Shown here piece by piece: positions 1 to 10,129 of a stretch of 64,000 nucleotides of DNA. This DNA comes from Picosynechococcus sp. PCC 7003 (lineage in GTDB: Bacteria > Cyanobacteriota > Cyanobacteriia > Cyanobacteriales > MRBY01): NCBI RefSeq assembly GCF_001693255.1, contig NZ_CP016474.1, positions 2,436,661 through 2,500,660 of the forward strand, given 5' to 3'. The notes below the pieces were generated by a model, which was given only the letters and a program-made list of their open reading frames with translations, was not told the origin of the DNA and searched no databases. Position 1 is the first letter of the stretch, and every line of letters begins with the position of its first letter. Both the position numbers and the translations under genes were made by a program.

Positions 1-3000
1 CCCAAAGCCACCCGTTTCCAAGTCACCTTAAAGGCTGGCCTCCAAGACTTAGAAAATCACCAACTTGCCCAAGACCTGGCCTGGACATTTCAGACAACCC
101 AAATTCGCCTCAGTAATTTACCCGGTGTGGTCGGCACTTTACCTGAAGAGGCAGAACCCCTGGGCCTAGAAGAAGAAAGCACGATCACTAGCAACACCCA
201 ACTCGATCTCGATTCCCTGAAGCAACACACCGTTTTTGTGAGCGGTCAAAGCAGAGTGAAAGCGGTTGTGACGCCTCAAACGCCTCCAGAAGATCCCATT
301 GCAGACGGTCAATTCGATCCCGAAAAAACCTGGCAATACATTGTTAAACCCCGTCAACCTTTACAGAAAGCAAGTCAATACACCCTAGAATTTCAACCCG
401 GCATCGCCCCTGACCAAGGTAATCTACCCACGGAAAAAAGTTTTCGCTCTGTCTTTAAAACCTATGCACCACTGCAATATGAAAAAATCGCTTTCTACGG
501 ACAGCCCGACGCGGGGGGAGCCTATGGCAGATTTGAAAAAGGGAGTGCGCAACTGGTTTTTAATAATGGTTTGGATGCCGATTCTGCCGTGGAAAATATT
601 AGCCTCAGTCCGAAACCGGAGGGGGATGATCTCGCCATTCGCACCTATCCCGGTAGCCGTTCGGTGGATCTGAATCCGTGGGTATTGAAACCGAATACCG
701 ATTACACCATTACCATCAGCAAAAATCTTAAGGATCAATACGGACAAACCCTCGGCAAGGATCAAACCCTTACCTATAACCCCGGTGATGTGGCGGCGGA
801 TATTTGGGCGCAACGGGATCTCAATATTTTTCCGGCGGGGACGGATTTAAATCTTGATATTGAAACAATTAATTTACCAGAAGGAAAATTTCAGGCGGGT
901 TATCGGGTCGTCCAACCGACGGATTTGGTTTACGCGGACACTGCTTATCCGCAAAGTAACAGCACTGATTTAGTGCCGCCAGAAAGCAATTGGGAAACCA
1001 TTACGGTTAAACAACCGAAAAATCAGTTGGTGAAAACGCCGATTCCGATTCAGGAAAAATTGAAAGGGAATACGGGTTTACTCGCCTACGGGATTACGGC
1101 AAAAACGAACACCTACAAGGATCAGAATAATCAAACCCAATGGCGATCGCCGCAATATTATGGCTTGGTGCAGCTCACGAATTTAGGGGTGTTTGCCCAG
1201 TGGTTTCCGGAGTCGGGGATTGTGCGGGTACATCATCTGGATACGGGGGAAGCGGTGCGTAATGCCAGGGTGGAAATTTATCAGTCGCAGTTAGACAAGA
1301 AAACAAAGGGCAATCCCACCGCTTGTTTTACGGGACAGACCGATGGGGGTGGCAATGTGGTGGTGACGGGGCGCGGTTGGCGCAGTTGTTTGCGGGGTCA
1401 GGATTACGCGCCGAAATTACTCGTGATTGCCCGCGAAAACTCAGATTGGGCATTTACGCGCACCGATGAATATAGCGGTTCCTATGGTTACGGGATTTAT
1501 GCCGATTGGGATAATGGGGAAAGCCAAGCGCGGGGCACAATTTTTAGCGATCGCCAACTCTATCAACCGGGCGAGAAAGCCTATTTTACGGGGGTTGCCT
1601 ATTATTTGAAAAATGGGAAATTGCGGCAGGATATCAACCAAAATTACAAGGTAATCCTGAGTAATCCTGAGGGGAAAGAGACGACGTTAGGGACGTTTCA
1701 GACGAATCGTTATGGCACATTTACCGCAGAATGGGATGTGCCCAAAACGCAGGATTTAGGCAATTACTACCTCCGCGCCGAAGCGTCGAATGGGGTGAAT
1801 ATTTACGGGGATTTTCGGGTCGCTGAATTCCGTCCGCCCAATTTCAAAGTGGATCTCAAGCTGGATCAAAAATTTGCCACGCTGGGCGATCGCCTCACTG
1901 CCACCACCCAGAGCGATTATTTGTTTGGTGCGCCCGTGAGCAACAGCAAAGTGAATTATTACGTCACCCGCAGTCGCGGTTATTTCCAGCCAGAGGGGTG
2001 GGACGAATTCCAGTTTGGGCGGCAGTGGCACTGGTCGGAAACGGAGCCGTCCATCAGTAGCGATGTGTTGCAAACAGAAAAAACCCTCAACGATGCGGGG
2101 AAAAGTTCCCAAACTATTGACGTGGCGCGGGATCTGCCCTATCCGGTGACCTATCGCGTGGAAACGGAAGTGACCGATGCAGCAAATCTATCCGTGTCCA
2201 ATACCCAAACCTTTACCGCGTTGCCCGGCGATCGCCTGATTGGGATTAACCATGATTTTGTTGCCGATGCTGAGAAACCCTTTAAAACCCAAGTGATTGT
2301 CACCAGCCCCGACGGCAAAGCGATGGAAGGGCAAACGGTCAAATTAGAACTCCAAAAAGTCAATTACAGCGAAGTGGCCCAAATTATTGAGGGATCTCAA
2401 GTCAAACGCCCGCAGGTGGAATACGAGGCGATCGCCAGCCAAAGCATTAAATCTGCCGCCAAACCCCAAACCGTTGAACTGACTGCCCCCGAAAGCGGTT
2501 CCTATCGCCTCCATGCCACGATCAACGGGCAACCCGCTGCCGCTGCCACCGATAGTTTTATTTGGGTCAGTGGTGCCGGTTGGTTCGATTGGGGCGATCG
2601 CTTTGACAATAACCGCGTCGAAGTGACCCTCGACAAAGACGAATACAAAATTGGCGACACCGCAACCGCATTGATTCAATCCCCCTATCCCGAAGCAGAA
2701 CTGTATTTTTCCGTGATTCGCCACGGCGTGCTGTATGAAACCCAGCAAACCGTTACTGGAGCCGCCCCCCAAGTGCAATTTACCGTGACACCGGAGATGT
2801 TGCCCAATGCTGCCATCGAAGCCGTTTTAATTCACAAAGGGGAATCCATCGAAGCCGCCCGCAAAAATGGTGTGGATAAGCTGATGAAAATTGGCTTTGA
2901 CGATTTCCGCACCAGCCTCGCCGAAAAAAAATTAACGGTCGAAATTCAGCCGCAACAGGATCAGGTGATGCCCGGTAACAAACAAACCTTAAATCTGCAA

Positions 3001-5355
3001 CTCAAGGATCAAACCGATCAACCCGTAGCCGGACAATTGACGGTGATGGTGGTCAATGAAGCGATTTTGCAATTGACGGGCTATCGTCCCCCCGATCTGC
3101 TGGATGAAATTTATCGCGACCAACCGATCACCACCCGCTGGGCAGATAATCGCCCCGATGTGACCATTGCGCCCATCAGTTCGACGGAACAAAAAGGTTG
3201 GGGCTATGACGGGGGGGCTTCCTCTGCGTTAGCCAATACCCGCACTCGCACTGATTTCAAGGCGATCGCCTTTTATGATGGTTCCGTTTTAACGGACAGC
3301 AACGGTCAAGCGGCAGTCTCCTTTACCCTGCCCGATGACCTGACCACATGGCGCGTCTTAGTTGTTGCGACGGATGATCAAATGCGCTTTGGGAATGGCG
3401 ACGCAACCTTTATCGCCACCCAACCCCTATTAACCAATCCTGTGTTACCTCAATTTGCGCGGGTAGGCGATCGCCTTGAGGGGGGCATAATGGTGACGAA
3501 TACGACGGGTGCCAAAGGTCGTTTAAACATCGAAGCTCAAGTACAAGGGGTGATGGAATTTGCCCAAGGCAATAAACAACGGCAAAGTCAAACCGCCGAA
3601 ATTGGCAATAATACTGAGGTGTACCGTTTCCCGATGGTCGCCAACGCCGCTGGCACTGCCACCTTTAAATTTACAACCCAGAAAAATGGGGTCGCCGATG
3701 CCTTTGAAATGCCCCTCGAAGTCAAACAGTTAAGCGTTCAAGAACAGGCGATCGCCACGGGGATTTTGACCGAGGCTGAAGTGAAGATTCCCCTGAACAT
3801 TGATCGGCAAGTCGTTCCCAACCAAGGCGGCTTAACGGTCACCGTTGCCAGTACCCTGATCCCAGAGTTAACGGCTCCTGCCCACGATACCTTTAACGAC
3901 GATGATTTCCCATTCCTCGAACCCACCGCCAGCCAGTTGCTCATCGCCGCGAATTTAGAAATCCTCAAACAGCGGTATGGTCAAGCTTTCGAGAATTTTG
4001 ACAGCCAAGCTGAAGCGAGCCAATCCCTCACCCATCTCACCCAATTGCAACTTGCCAGTGGCGGATTTGCGACCTTCCCCGGAGACGACACCCCCGATCC
4101 CTACGTCACTCCCTACGCCGCCGAGGCGATCGCCCTTGCCCAGCAAGCCGGATTATCCGTTGATGAAAATTTGGTGAATAAACTGAAAACCTATCTTGAT
4201 CAAACCCTTGCCAATCCCGCCCAATTTAGCGAATGCAGCAGCACTGATTGTAAAAATACCGTCCGCCTCGAAACCCTCTTAGCCCTCGATCAATTTGGGG
4301 ATGTGCGCGGCGATTTTGCGGCGACTCTGTATGATGCCCGCGCAGACTTTGATACCGTCGGCAAAATTAAATTAGCCCGCCACCTGTCCCAACTGCTCGA
4401 TTGGCAAATCCAAGCCCAAGACCTCGCCGCAGAGGTGAAAGAACTAGTCTACGAAACCGGACGCACCGCCCAGATTAACTTGCCCCAACGCTGGTTCTGG
4501 TATCACTCCAACACCACCGCCCAGTCCCAAGCCCTCCGGCTTTTTGTGGACATTGAGCAAACCCCCGCCACCCTCAGCCAAGTTTTACAAGGGTTGCTCG
4601 ATCAACGGCGCGATGGCACCTGGCGTAATAGTTATGACAACGCCCAAGCCCTCACCGCACTAACCGCTTATAGCGAAACCGAAGCCACGCCGCCCAGTTT
4701 TACCACCACCGTCAAACTCGATCGCCAACAATTGGGTGAATTTAACTTCCAAGGCTACGAAAACCCCAGTGCCACCGTTGATGTGCCGATGCAGGATCTC
4801 CCCAAAGGCAATAGAGATCTGATCATTCAAAAAGATGGCGACGGCAAACTCCATTACCTGAGCGAATTTCACTATCGCCTCCCCGGCAGCCAACCCGGCA
4901 AACTAAACGGACTGCGGGTCACCCGTTACATTCGTCCCGCCAACCAAACCGAAGTCGTCCGCCAATATGGACTGTACGACCTCAAAGAACCCTTTAGCGT
5001 CGAAGCCGGACAGGTCTTTGACGTTGGTTTAGAAGTGATTACCGATCATCCCGTAGATCATGTGTTGATTAGTGATCCCCTGCCCGCCGGCTTTGAAGCA
5101 ATTGACAGTGATTTTCAAACCGCTACTACCTATTACCAACCCCAACAGGACGCCTGGCAACTCAGCTACCAAAAAATCTATAAAGATAAAGTCGTTGCCT
5201 ATGGCGATCGCCTAAATGCGGGGGTTTACAATTTGCATTATTTGGTGCGTGCGATCACCCCCGGCAGTTTCGATTACCCTGGGGCAGAGGTTTCGTTGCA
5301 ATACAACCCCGAAACCTTTGGCAGAAGCACCTCTTCAATATTGCAGGTGAATTAG
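1..5355 (+). CDS. Alpha-2-macroglobulin-like protein without a thioester (5' truncated by window)
   Basis: The frame is open from base 1, so the true start lies outside the window; 1784 residues are visible. Bacterial macroglobulins are large envelope proteins thought to trap proteases. The visible part starts with an Ig-like (Big_5-type) segment, continues through many beta-sandwich MG-like segments, and has the typical A2M stretch near bases 3250-3460 (FYDGSVLTDSNG, then LPDDLTTWRV). An alpha-helical thioester-domain-like region with LQLASGGFATFPG follows near 4040-4080. The usual thioester CxEQ is missing: the equivalent stretch near 3907-3935 reads FPFLEPTASQ. It would therefore have to work non-covalently, if it is a protease trap at all. 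The stop codon overlaps that of the convergent gene by 4 bases (TTAG). Confidence 0.88.
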   Translation, partial: PKATRFQVTLKAGLQDLENHQLAQDLAWTFQTTQIRLSNLPGVVGTLPEEAEPLGLEEESTITSNTQLDLDSLKQHTVFVSGQSRVKAVVTPQTPPEDPIADGQFDPEKTWQYIVKPRQPLQKASQYTLEFQPGIAPDQGNLPTEKSFRSVFKTYAPLQYEKIAFYGQPDAGGAYGRFEKGSAQLVFNNGLDADSAVENISLSPKPEGDDLAIRTYPGSRSVDLNPWVLKPNTDYTITISKNLKDQYGQTLGKDQTLTYNPGDVAADIWAQRDLNIFPAGTDLNLDIETINLPEGKFQAGYRVVQPTDLVYADTAYPQSNSTDLVPPESNWETITVKQPKNQLVKTPIPIQEKLKGNTGLLAYGITAKTNTYKDQNNQTQWRSPQYYGLVQLTNLGVFAQWFPESGIVRVHHLDTGEAVRNARVEIYQSQLDKKTKGNPTACFTGQTDGGGNVVVTGRGWRSCLRGQDYAPKLLVIARENSDWAFTRTDEYSGSYGYGIYADWDNGESQARGTIFSDRQLYQPGEKAYFTGVAYYLKNGKLRQDINQNYKVILSNPEGKETTLGTFQTNRYGTFTAEWDVPKTQDLGNYYLRAEASNGVNIYGDFRVAEFRPPNFKVDLKLDQKFATLGDRLTATTQSDYLFGAPVSNSKVNYYVTRSRGYFQPEGWDEFQFGRQWHWSETEPSISSDVLQTEKTLNDAGKSSQTIDVARDLPYPVTYRVETEVTDAANLSVSNTQTFTALPGDRLIGINHDFVADAEKPFKTQVIVTSPDGKAMEGQTVKLELQKVNYSEVAQIIEGSQVKRPQVEYEAIASQSIKSAAKPQTVELTAPESGSYRLHATINGQPAAAATDSFIWVSGAGWFDWGDRFDNNRVEVTLDKDEYKIGDTATALIQSPYPEAELYFSVIRHGVLYETQQTVTGAAPQVQFTVTPEMLPNAAIEAVLIHKGESIEAARKNGVDKLMKIGFDDFRTSLAEKKLTVEIQPQQDQVMPGNKQTLNLQLKDQTDQPVAGQLTVMVVNEAILQLTGYRPPDLLDEIYRDQPITTRWADNRPDVTIAPISSTEQKGWGYDGGASSALANTRTRTDFKAIAFYDGSVLTDSNGQAAVSFTLPDDLTTWRVLVVATDDQMRFGNGDATFIATQPLLTNPVLPQFARVGDRLEGGIMVTNTTGAKGRLNIEAQVQGVMEFAQGNKQRQSQTAEIGNNTEVYRFPMVANAAGTATFKFTTQKNGVADAFEMPLEVKQLSVQEQAIATGILTEAEVKIPLNIDRQVVPNQGGLTVTVASTLIPELTAPAHDTFNDDDFPFLEPTASQLLIAANLEILKQRYGQAFENFDSQAEASQSLTHLTQLQLASGGFATFPGDDTPDPYVTPYAAEAIALAQQAGLSVDENLVNKLKTYLDQTLANPAQFSECSSTDCKNTVRLETLLALDQFGDVRGDFAATLYDARADFDTVGKIKLARHLSQLLDWQIQAQDLAAEVKELVYETGRTAQINLPQRWFWYHSNTTAQSQALRLFVDIEQTPATLSQVLQGLLDQRRDGTWRNSYDNAQALTALTAYSETEATPPSFTTTVKLDRQQLGEFNFQGYENPSATVDVPMQDLPKGNRDLIIQKDGDGKLHYLSEFHYRLPGSQPGKLNGLRVTRYIRPANQTEVVRQYGLYDLKEPFSVEAGQVFDVGLEVITDHPVDHVLISDPLPAGFEAIDSDFQTATTYYQPQQDAWQLSYQKIYKDKVVAYGDRLNAGVYNLHYLVRAITPGSFDYPGAEVSLQYNPETFGRSTSSILQVN

Positions 5356-7127
5356 GCTGGAAAAATCCGCAGGCGGCGGTTGGGTTCCTCCCCAAAGCTG
5401 GAAGATTGTAAACGGTAATGTTCGATTAGTTCGTGCTGCATTTTGCGAATTTTGGCCGAACGGGGCAACAGTTCCACCGGTTGACCCTGGGGAATGACTA
5501 TCTGCTCCACCGCTAAACGGGCTTCTTCGAGGGCATCGATTTCATCGTCACTGTTGCTCTGGGCAAATAACCGTAAATCCGTCGGTTCTTGGTTTTGGGG
5601 ATCATCTAAATTCAAAATGCGCCGCAAACCCCGTGTGATTTGGGGGATTGTATTAGACTTCACCGCATGGATCGGCACATGGCAAGTTTGGGCGATTTGA
5701 CGCAATTTAGAATGATTTTTCAACTGCGATCGCAGGGCTAAAACCGCATCGGCCCCTTCGAGGTCTTTAGTGAGTTCGATGGGCAGCCGCAAAATTTCGA
5801 TCACCTGCTCTAGCTGCGATCGCCCGACGCCGTAGGGATAGACATAAACCGGATAATCTTCGCCGTTGGGGCCAGGCACCCGAACTTTTTCCTGCTGTTG
5901 CGGATCGCGGGCAATCCAGGACTGATCAATGAGGGGCTCAAGGGCGTTGCTTCTAGGGGAAACTAATTTTTTTTTCTGGCTACCGAAGGGGAGAGGGGCC
6001 ATTTTTCCAGAAGCCCGTAATCCCCTCGGCCGACTAGGTTCCGGGGCCATGGGTGTTTGGGGGTTCCAGTTGGGAATTTCAACGGGATGCTCCATTTCTT
6101 CGGAGATCTTCACATTGCCCTGATCATCGACGGTGCGCACTTCCAATAGCGGTTGGTGGCCCCGCAAGAGGGTATCAATGGTGATCGACACATCACTATG
6201 AACAACCCAGCGTTGCCGTTCCAGCATTTCTACGGCCACATCAAAGGTTGGGGGCGCTTTTCGTTCAAGGACAGTTTTTTGCGATCGCCGTTTACGGGCT
6301 TCCTCATCTCCGAGGGTTACCGCTTGAATACCCCCGACGAGATCCGAGAGGGTGGGGTTTTTAATTAGGTTTTCGATGCGATTGCCGTGGGCCGTCCCAA
6401 CGAGTTGTACCCCCCGCTCCGCAATAGTTCTGGCGGCCTGGGCTTCGAGTTCGGTGCCAATTTCATCGATGATAATCACTTCGGGCATATGGTTTTCCAC
6501 CGCCTCGATCATCACCTTATGTTGCAGTTCCGGGGTGGCCACCTGCATCCGGCGGGCGCGACCAATGGCGGAATGGGGAATATCACCGTCCCCGGCAATT
6601 TCGTTGGAGGTATCAATAATCACGACCCGTTTGCCAAAATCATCGGCCAAGACCCGCGCAATTTCCCGCAGGGCTGTGGTTTTACCGACCCCAGGCCGTC
6701 CCAAGAGCAGAATAGACTTTCCACTTTCCACTAGCTCCTGAATCATCAAAATCGTGCCAAAAACGGCACGACCGATGCGGCAGGTTAAACCGACAATGTC
6801 TCCCTGGCGGTTGCGCATGGCACTGATCCGGTGCAGGGTGCGTTCAATGCCTGCCCGGTTGTCGCCACTAAACATCCCCACCCGCTCTACGGAATATTGC
6901 AAATCTTCGCGGCTAATGGGGCGATCGCCCAGGTCTTCGGTACTGCTTTCAAAGCGAGCTTCGGGGATGCGACCGAGATCCATCACTACTTCGATGAGGG
7001 CATTTTTATCGGGGTGGTCGGCGAGGCGATCGCGGATCGAATCGGGCAAAATCGTCAGCAATTTTTCGAGATCGTCCGTTACGAGGCGACGGTGGGCCGG
7101 AAAAGTCGGGGATTGGGGTGCGGTCAT
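5352..7127 (-). CDS. ycf45: Ycf45-type AAA ATPase with C-terminal R3H domain
   Basis: A 591-residue P-loop ATPase related to SpoIIIAA and plastid Ycf45; the cellular role is not established. Walker A is GRPGVGKTT at about residues 143-151, followed by a Walker B-like VIIIDEIGTE and a TAHG sensor. The C-terminus (PRSAKIRKMQHELIEHY) has the Arg-x3-His signature of an R3H single-strand nucleic-acid-binding domain. I chose ATG at 7127 because it overlaps the stop of the upstream ldpA gene as ATGA, indicating translational coupling; an in-frame start 24 codons upstream would lie inside ldpA. It converges on the macroglobulin gene with a 4-base stop overlap. Confidence 0.88.
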   Translation of the reverse strand: MTAPQSPTFPAHRRLVTDDLEKLLTILPDSIRDRLADHPDKNALIEVVMDLGRIPEARFESSTEDLGDRPISREDLQYSVERVGMFSGDNRAGIERTLHRISAMRNRQGDIVGLTCRIGRAVFGTILMIQELVESGKSILLLGRPGVGKTTALREIARVLADDFGKRVVIIDTSNEIAGDGDIPHSAIGRARRMQVATPELQHKVMIEAVENHMPEVIIIDEIGTELEAQAARTIAERGVQLVGTAHGNRIENLIKNPTLSDLVGGIQAVTLGDEEARKRRSQKTVLERKAPPTFDVAVEMLERQRWVVHSDVSITIDTLLRGHQPLLEVRTVDDQGNVKISEEMEHPVEIPNWNPQTPMAPEPSRPRGLRASGKMAPLPFGSQKKKLVSPRSNALEPLIDQSWIARDPQQQEKVRVPGPNGEDYPVYVYPYGVGRSQLEQVIEILRLPIELTKDLEGADAVLALRSQLKNHSKLRQIAQTCHVPIHAVKSNTIPQITRGLRRILNLDDPQNQEPTDLRLFAQSNSDDEIDALEEARLAVEQIVIPQGQPVELLPRSAKIRKMQHELIEHYRLQSSSFGEEPNRRLRIFPA

Positions 7128-8188
7128 AGACTCAGGCTTGGGTTTAACGAAGATTTTAATGGATTTATCAACTGGGTGGCGTGGGCGATCGCCGACCAAA
7201 ACCGTTCGGGATCGCTTTCGAGGGGTTGCGGGTTCATTTCAGCACCATTTTCTAAAATTGGCTGGAGGATTTTTCGGGCATAACCGCCAAAGGCAATTCC
7301 AGCAATAAACGGCGTTTGACCGTCATTCAGCAGGCCGAGCCGTTGCAGCTTTTCAATGGTGTGATTATTCGTGCCACCCGCCAGTTGCACATACCCCGGT
7401 AAATCGCTCTGGAGAACCTTTTGGGCAAACTGAATGCTGGCATGGATCGTTCCTTTGCCGATGTCGCCACTCATGGGACGTCCATCGGTCTGCCAGAGGA
7501 GGAGGCAGTCGAGGGGTTGAATTTCGGTGAGCAGTCGCCGCAAATAGGGCAAAACGTCAGGATGATCCTGGCAACTGATCGCCAACAGCTTCAAATGATG
7601 ATGAACCGGTTTGAGGGTCTGCCAAAGCCGTTGAAAATCGGCAAAATGGCCCACTTGGGTATGGATTTCCACCGCATCGATCGCCATGGTCGTGATCATC
7701 TCGGCAGCACTTTGAGGACTAGACAGATAATTTTTCGCTTCAATCAGACCCAGGGGACAAATGGGCAGACAGCGACCACAGCCATAACAGCGATCGCCAA
7801 TTACGCCCTTGTGATCAATCGCTAACGCCGGACAAACCGTTTCGCAGGGGCGTGGACAATCGGCGGGACAACAGCTCGGATCAAAAAAAGCCTTACGAAA
7901 ATGGGGATCTTCGGCATCATTGAGGCTGATCATCAACCAGGGTTTCCCCTGCCATTGGGAAAATTTTGCTGAATTTTGACAGGCGATCGCCTCGGCTTGG
8001 ACTAGGGCTTCTTGGGCCATGGTCACCACCGCCGGATCCGCTGCCACATCAATACAATCGGCGCCCACTAAGCTGTAAACAAGGGTCAAATCACGGATGG
8101 CGGGGAGATGCTGAAAACTGGCACCACAGATGAGTTTAAACCAGTGGCCAGCAGCGAGGGATTGGGCAGGAAAAGAATGGTGCTTCAC
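7124..8188 (-). CDS. ldpA: LdpA, Fe-S protein of circadian clock input
   Basis: A 354-residue protein matching LdpA, known in Synechococcus elongatus as an iron-sulfur protein that senses redox state and modulates the circadian period according to light. The sequence has two ferredoxin-like cysteine clusters near residues 100-150 (a CCPADCPRPCETVCP stretch and CYGCGRCLPICPLG), which fit [4Fe-4S] centres. The N-terminal GHWFKLICGASFQ is typical of the family. The start is GTG at 8188. It overlaps the following Ycf45-type ATPase gene by ATGA, so both are probably one operon. What the ATPase contributes to clock input, if anything, is unknown. Confidence 0.88.
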   Translation of the reverse strand: MKHHSFPAQSLAAGHWFKLICGASFQHLPAIRDLTLVYSLVGADCIDVAADPAVVTMAQEALVQAEAIACQNSAKFSQWQGKPWLMISLNDAEDPHFRKAFFDPSCCPADCPRPCETVCPALAIDHKGVIGDRCYGCGRCLPICPLGLIEAKNYLSSPQSAAEMITTMAIDAVEIHTQVGHFADFQRLWQTLKPVHHHLKLLAISCQDHPDVLPYLRRLLTEIQPLDCLLLWQTDGRPMSGDIGKGTIHASIQFAQKVLQSDLPGYVQLAGGTNNHTIEKLQRLGLLNDGQTPFIAGIAFGGYARKILQPILENGAEMNPQPLESDPERFWSAIAHATQLINPLKSSLNPSLSL

Positions 8189-8326
8189 CCCTTTATCGTA
8201 ACGCTCTCATTTTCCCTTTGGAAAGTCTTGCTCAAGCGGCAGAGATGTAAAAAACCGTAAGGGCGATCGCCTTTCTTTCTGACCGCTGACCCACAATAGA
8301 AAGAATACCCCCTGAGCTTTGTGGAT

Positions 8327-10054
8327 ATGTTGCAACACGACGTCATTATTGTTGGTGGTGGTTTAGCCGGCTGCCGCGCTGCCCTTGAGATTAAAAAAAA
8401 GAATCCTAACTTTGATGTGGGACTCGTCGCAAAAACCCATCCGATCCGCTCCCATTCCGTTGCCGCTCAGGGGGGGATTGCCGCCAGCTTAAAAAATGTT
8501 GACCCAGAAGATAATTGGGAAGCCCACGCCTTCGATACGGTCAAAGGTTCCGATTACCTCGCCGATCAAGATGCCGTCGAAATCTTAGCGAAAGAAGCCC
8601 CGGACGTGATTATCGAGTTGGAACATTTAGGGGTTTTGTTTTCTCGCCTAGAGGATGGTCGCATTGCCCAGCGCGCCTTTGGGGGCCACTCCCATAAACG
8701 GACTTGCTACGCCGCCGATAAAACGGGCCACGCCATTTTGCACGAACTGGTGAATAATTTGCGGCGCAGTGGGGTCACAATCTACGACGAATGGTACGTG
8801 ATGAACCTGATTTTTGAGGAGAATCAGGCGAAGGGCATCGTCATGTACCACATCGAAACAGGGCACCTAGAAATTGTTCAAGCAAAGGCGGTGATGTTTG
8901 CGACGGGGGGTTATGGCCGGGTGTTTAATACCACTTCTAATGATTTCGCCTCCACGGGGGATGGTCTGGCGATGACGGCGGCGGTGGGTTTACCCCTGGA
9001 AGATATGGAATTTGTGCAGTTTCATCCGACCGGACTTTTTCCCGTCGGTGTTTTGATTTCTGAGGCGGTGCGGGGAGAAGGAGCTTACCTAAGAAATAGT
9101 GAAGGCGATCGCTTTATGGAAAAGTATGCACCGAAGCAGATGGAATTGGCCCCTAGGGATATTACCTCCCGGGCGATCACCCTAGAAATTCGGGCTGGAC
9201 GGGGTATTCATCCCGATGGCAGTGCCGGGGGAAATTTTGTCCATCTCGATCTGACCCACATGGGCAAAGAAAAAATTATGGAGCGGGTGCCCTTTTGTTG
9301 GGAAGAAGCCCACCGTCTTGTCGGCGTTGATGCGATTCGTGAACCGATGCCTGTACGGCCTACGGCTCACTATTCCATGGGCGGCATTCCCGTTAATACC
9401 GATGGTCGGGTGCGGCGCAATGGCACGGAACTCACCGAAGGCTTTTTTGCGGCGGGGGAATGTGCCTGTGTCTCAGTTCATGGCGCGAATCGCCTGGGCA
9501 GTAATTCCCTCTTAGAGTGTGTGGTCTATGGCCAGCGGGTCGGTGGCAAGATTGCTGATTATCTTGGCGATCGCCCTTTCCCCGAGATTAACGAACAACA
9601 ATATCTAGACGAAGCCAAAAATCGTATTGGTCAACTTTTAAATCAATCTGGAAATCTGCGCATCCATGACCTCAGGCAGCAGTTTCAAGACACCATGAGC
9701 GACCATTGCGGTGTCTTTAGAACTGAGGCAACCATGGCGGCAGGACTAGAACAAATTCAACACCTGAAAGACCAATACAACCATCTTTTTCTGGATGATA
9801 AAGATATCCATTGGAATACGGAACTCATTGAAGCCCTAGAGTTGCAAAGCATTTTAAAAGTTGGGGAAGCCATTCTCACTTCTGCCTACCACCGCAAAGA
9901 AAGCCGGGGAGCGCACTCCAGGGAAGATTTCCCCACCAGAGATGATCAAACCTACTTAGCCCATACCCTGAGTTTTTGCAACGACGCAGGTGTGACGATT
10001 GAGTATATGCCTGTCGTCATCAACCGTTTTGAACCTAAAGAGCGCAAGTATTAA
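8327..10054 (+). CDS. sdhA: Succinate dehydrogenase/fumarate reductase flavoprotein subunit
   Basis: The 575-residue flavoprotein subunit oxidises succinate to fumarate and feeds electrons, through SdhB, to thylakoid or plasma-membrane quinones. The FAD-binding GGGLAG lies near the N-terminus; RSHSVAAQGG holds the histidine that carries covalent FAD in this family. The dicarboxylate-site stretches (FHPTGL and the later HSMGG-like segment YSMGGIPV) and the capping C-terminal domain are present. ATG at 8327 is preferred to the in-frame GTG two codons upstream. The gene stands alone; no sdhB or membrane anchor gene is next to it, as is common in cyanobacteria. Confidence 0.93.
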   Translation: MLQHDVIIVGGGLAGCRAALEIKKKNPNFDVGLVAKTHPIRSHSVAAQGGIAASLKNVDPEDNWEAHAFDTVKGSDYLADQDAVEILAKEAPDVIIELEHLGVLFSRLEDGRIAQRAFGGHSHKRTCYAADKTGHAILHELVNNLRRSGVTIYDEWYVMNLIFEENQAKGIVMYHIETGHLEIVQAKAVMFATGGYGRVFNTTSNDFASTGDGLAMTAAVGLPLEDMEFVQFHPTGLFPVGVLISEAVRGEGAYLRNSEGDRFMEKYAPKQMELAPRDITSRAITLEIRAGRGIHPDGSAGGNFVHLDLTHMGKEKIMERVPFCWEEAHRLVGVDAIREPMPVRPTAHYSMGGIPVNTDGRVRRNGTELTEGFFAAGECACVSVHGANRLGSNSLLECVVYGQRVGGKIADYLGDRPFPEINEQQYLDEAKNRIGQLLNQSGNLRIHDLRQQFQDTMSDHCGVFRTEATMAAGLEQIQHLKDQYNHLFLDDKDIHWNTELIEALELQSILKVGEAILTSAYHRKESRGAHSREDFPTRDDQTYLAHTLSFCNDAGVTIEYMPVVINRFEPKERKY

Positions 10055-10129
10055 AGCCCTCAGCCTTTCTCAAGGATGGTGCTGTGAAAATTGCCAAAGG
10101 ATACAGATTGAGGTTCCTTAAAAAGAAAC

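Noticed and set aside
7128-7199. Longer N-terminus for the Ycf45-type ATPase
   Set aside because: It would lie within the ldpA coding end, while ATG 7127 forms a standard ATGA overlap.
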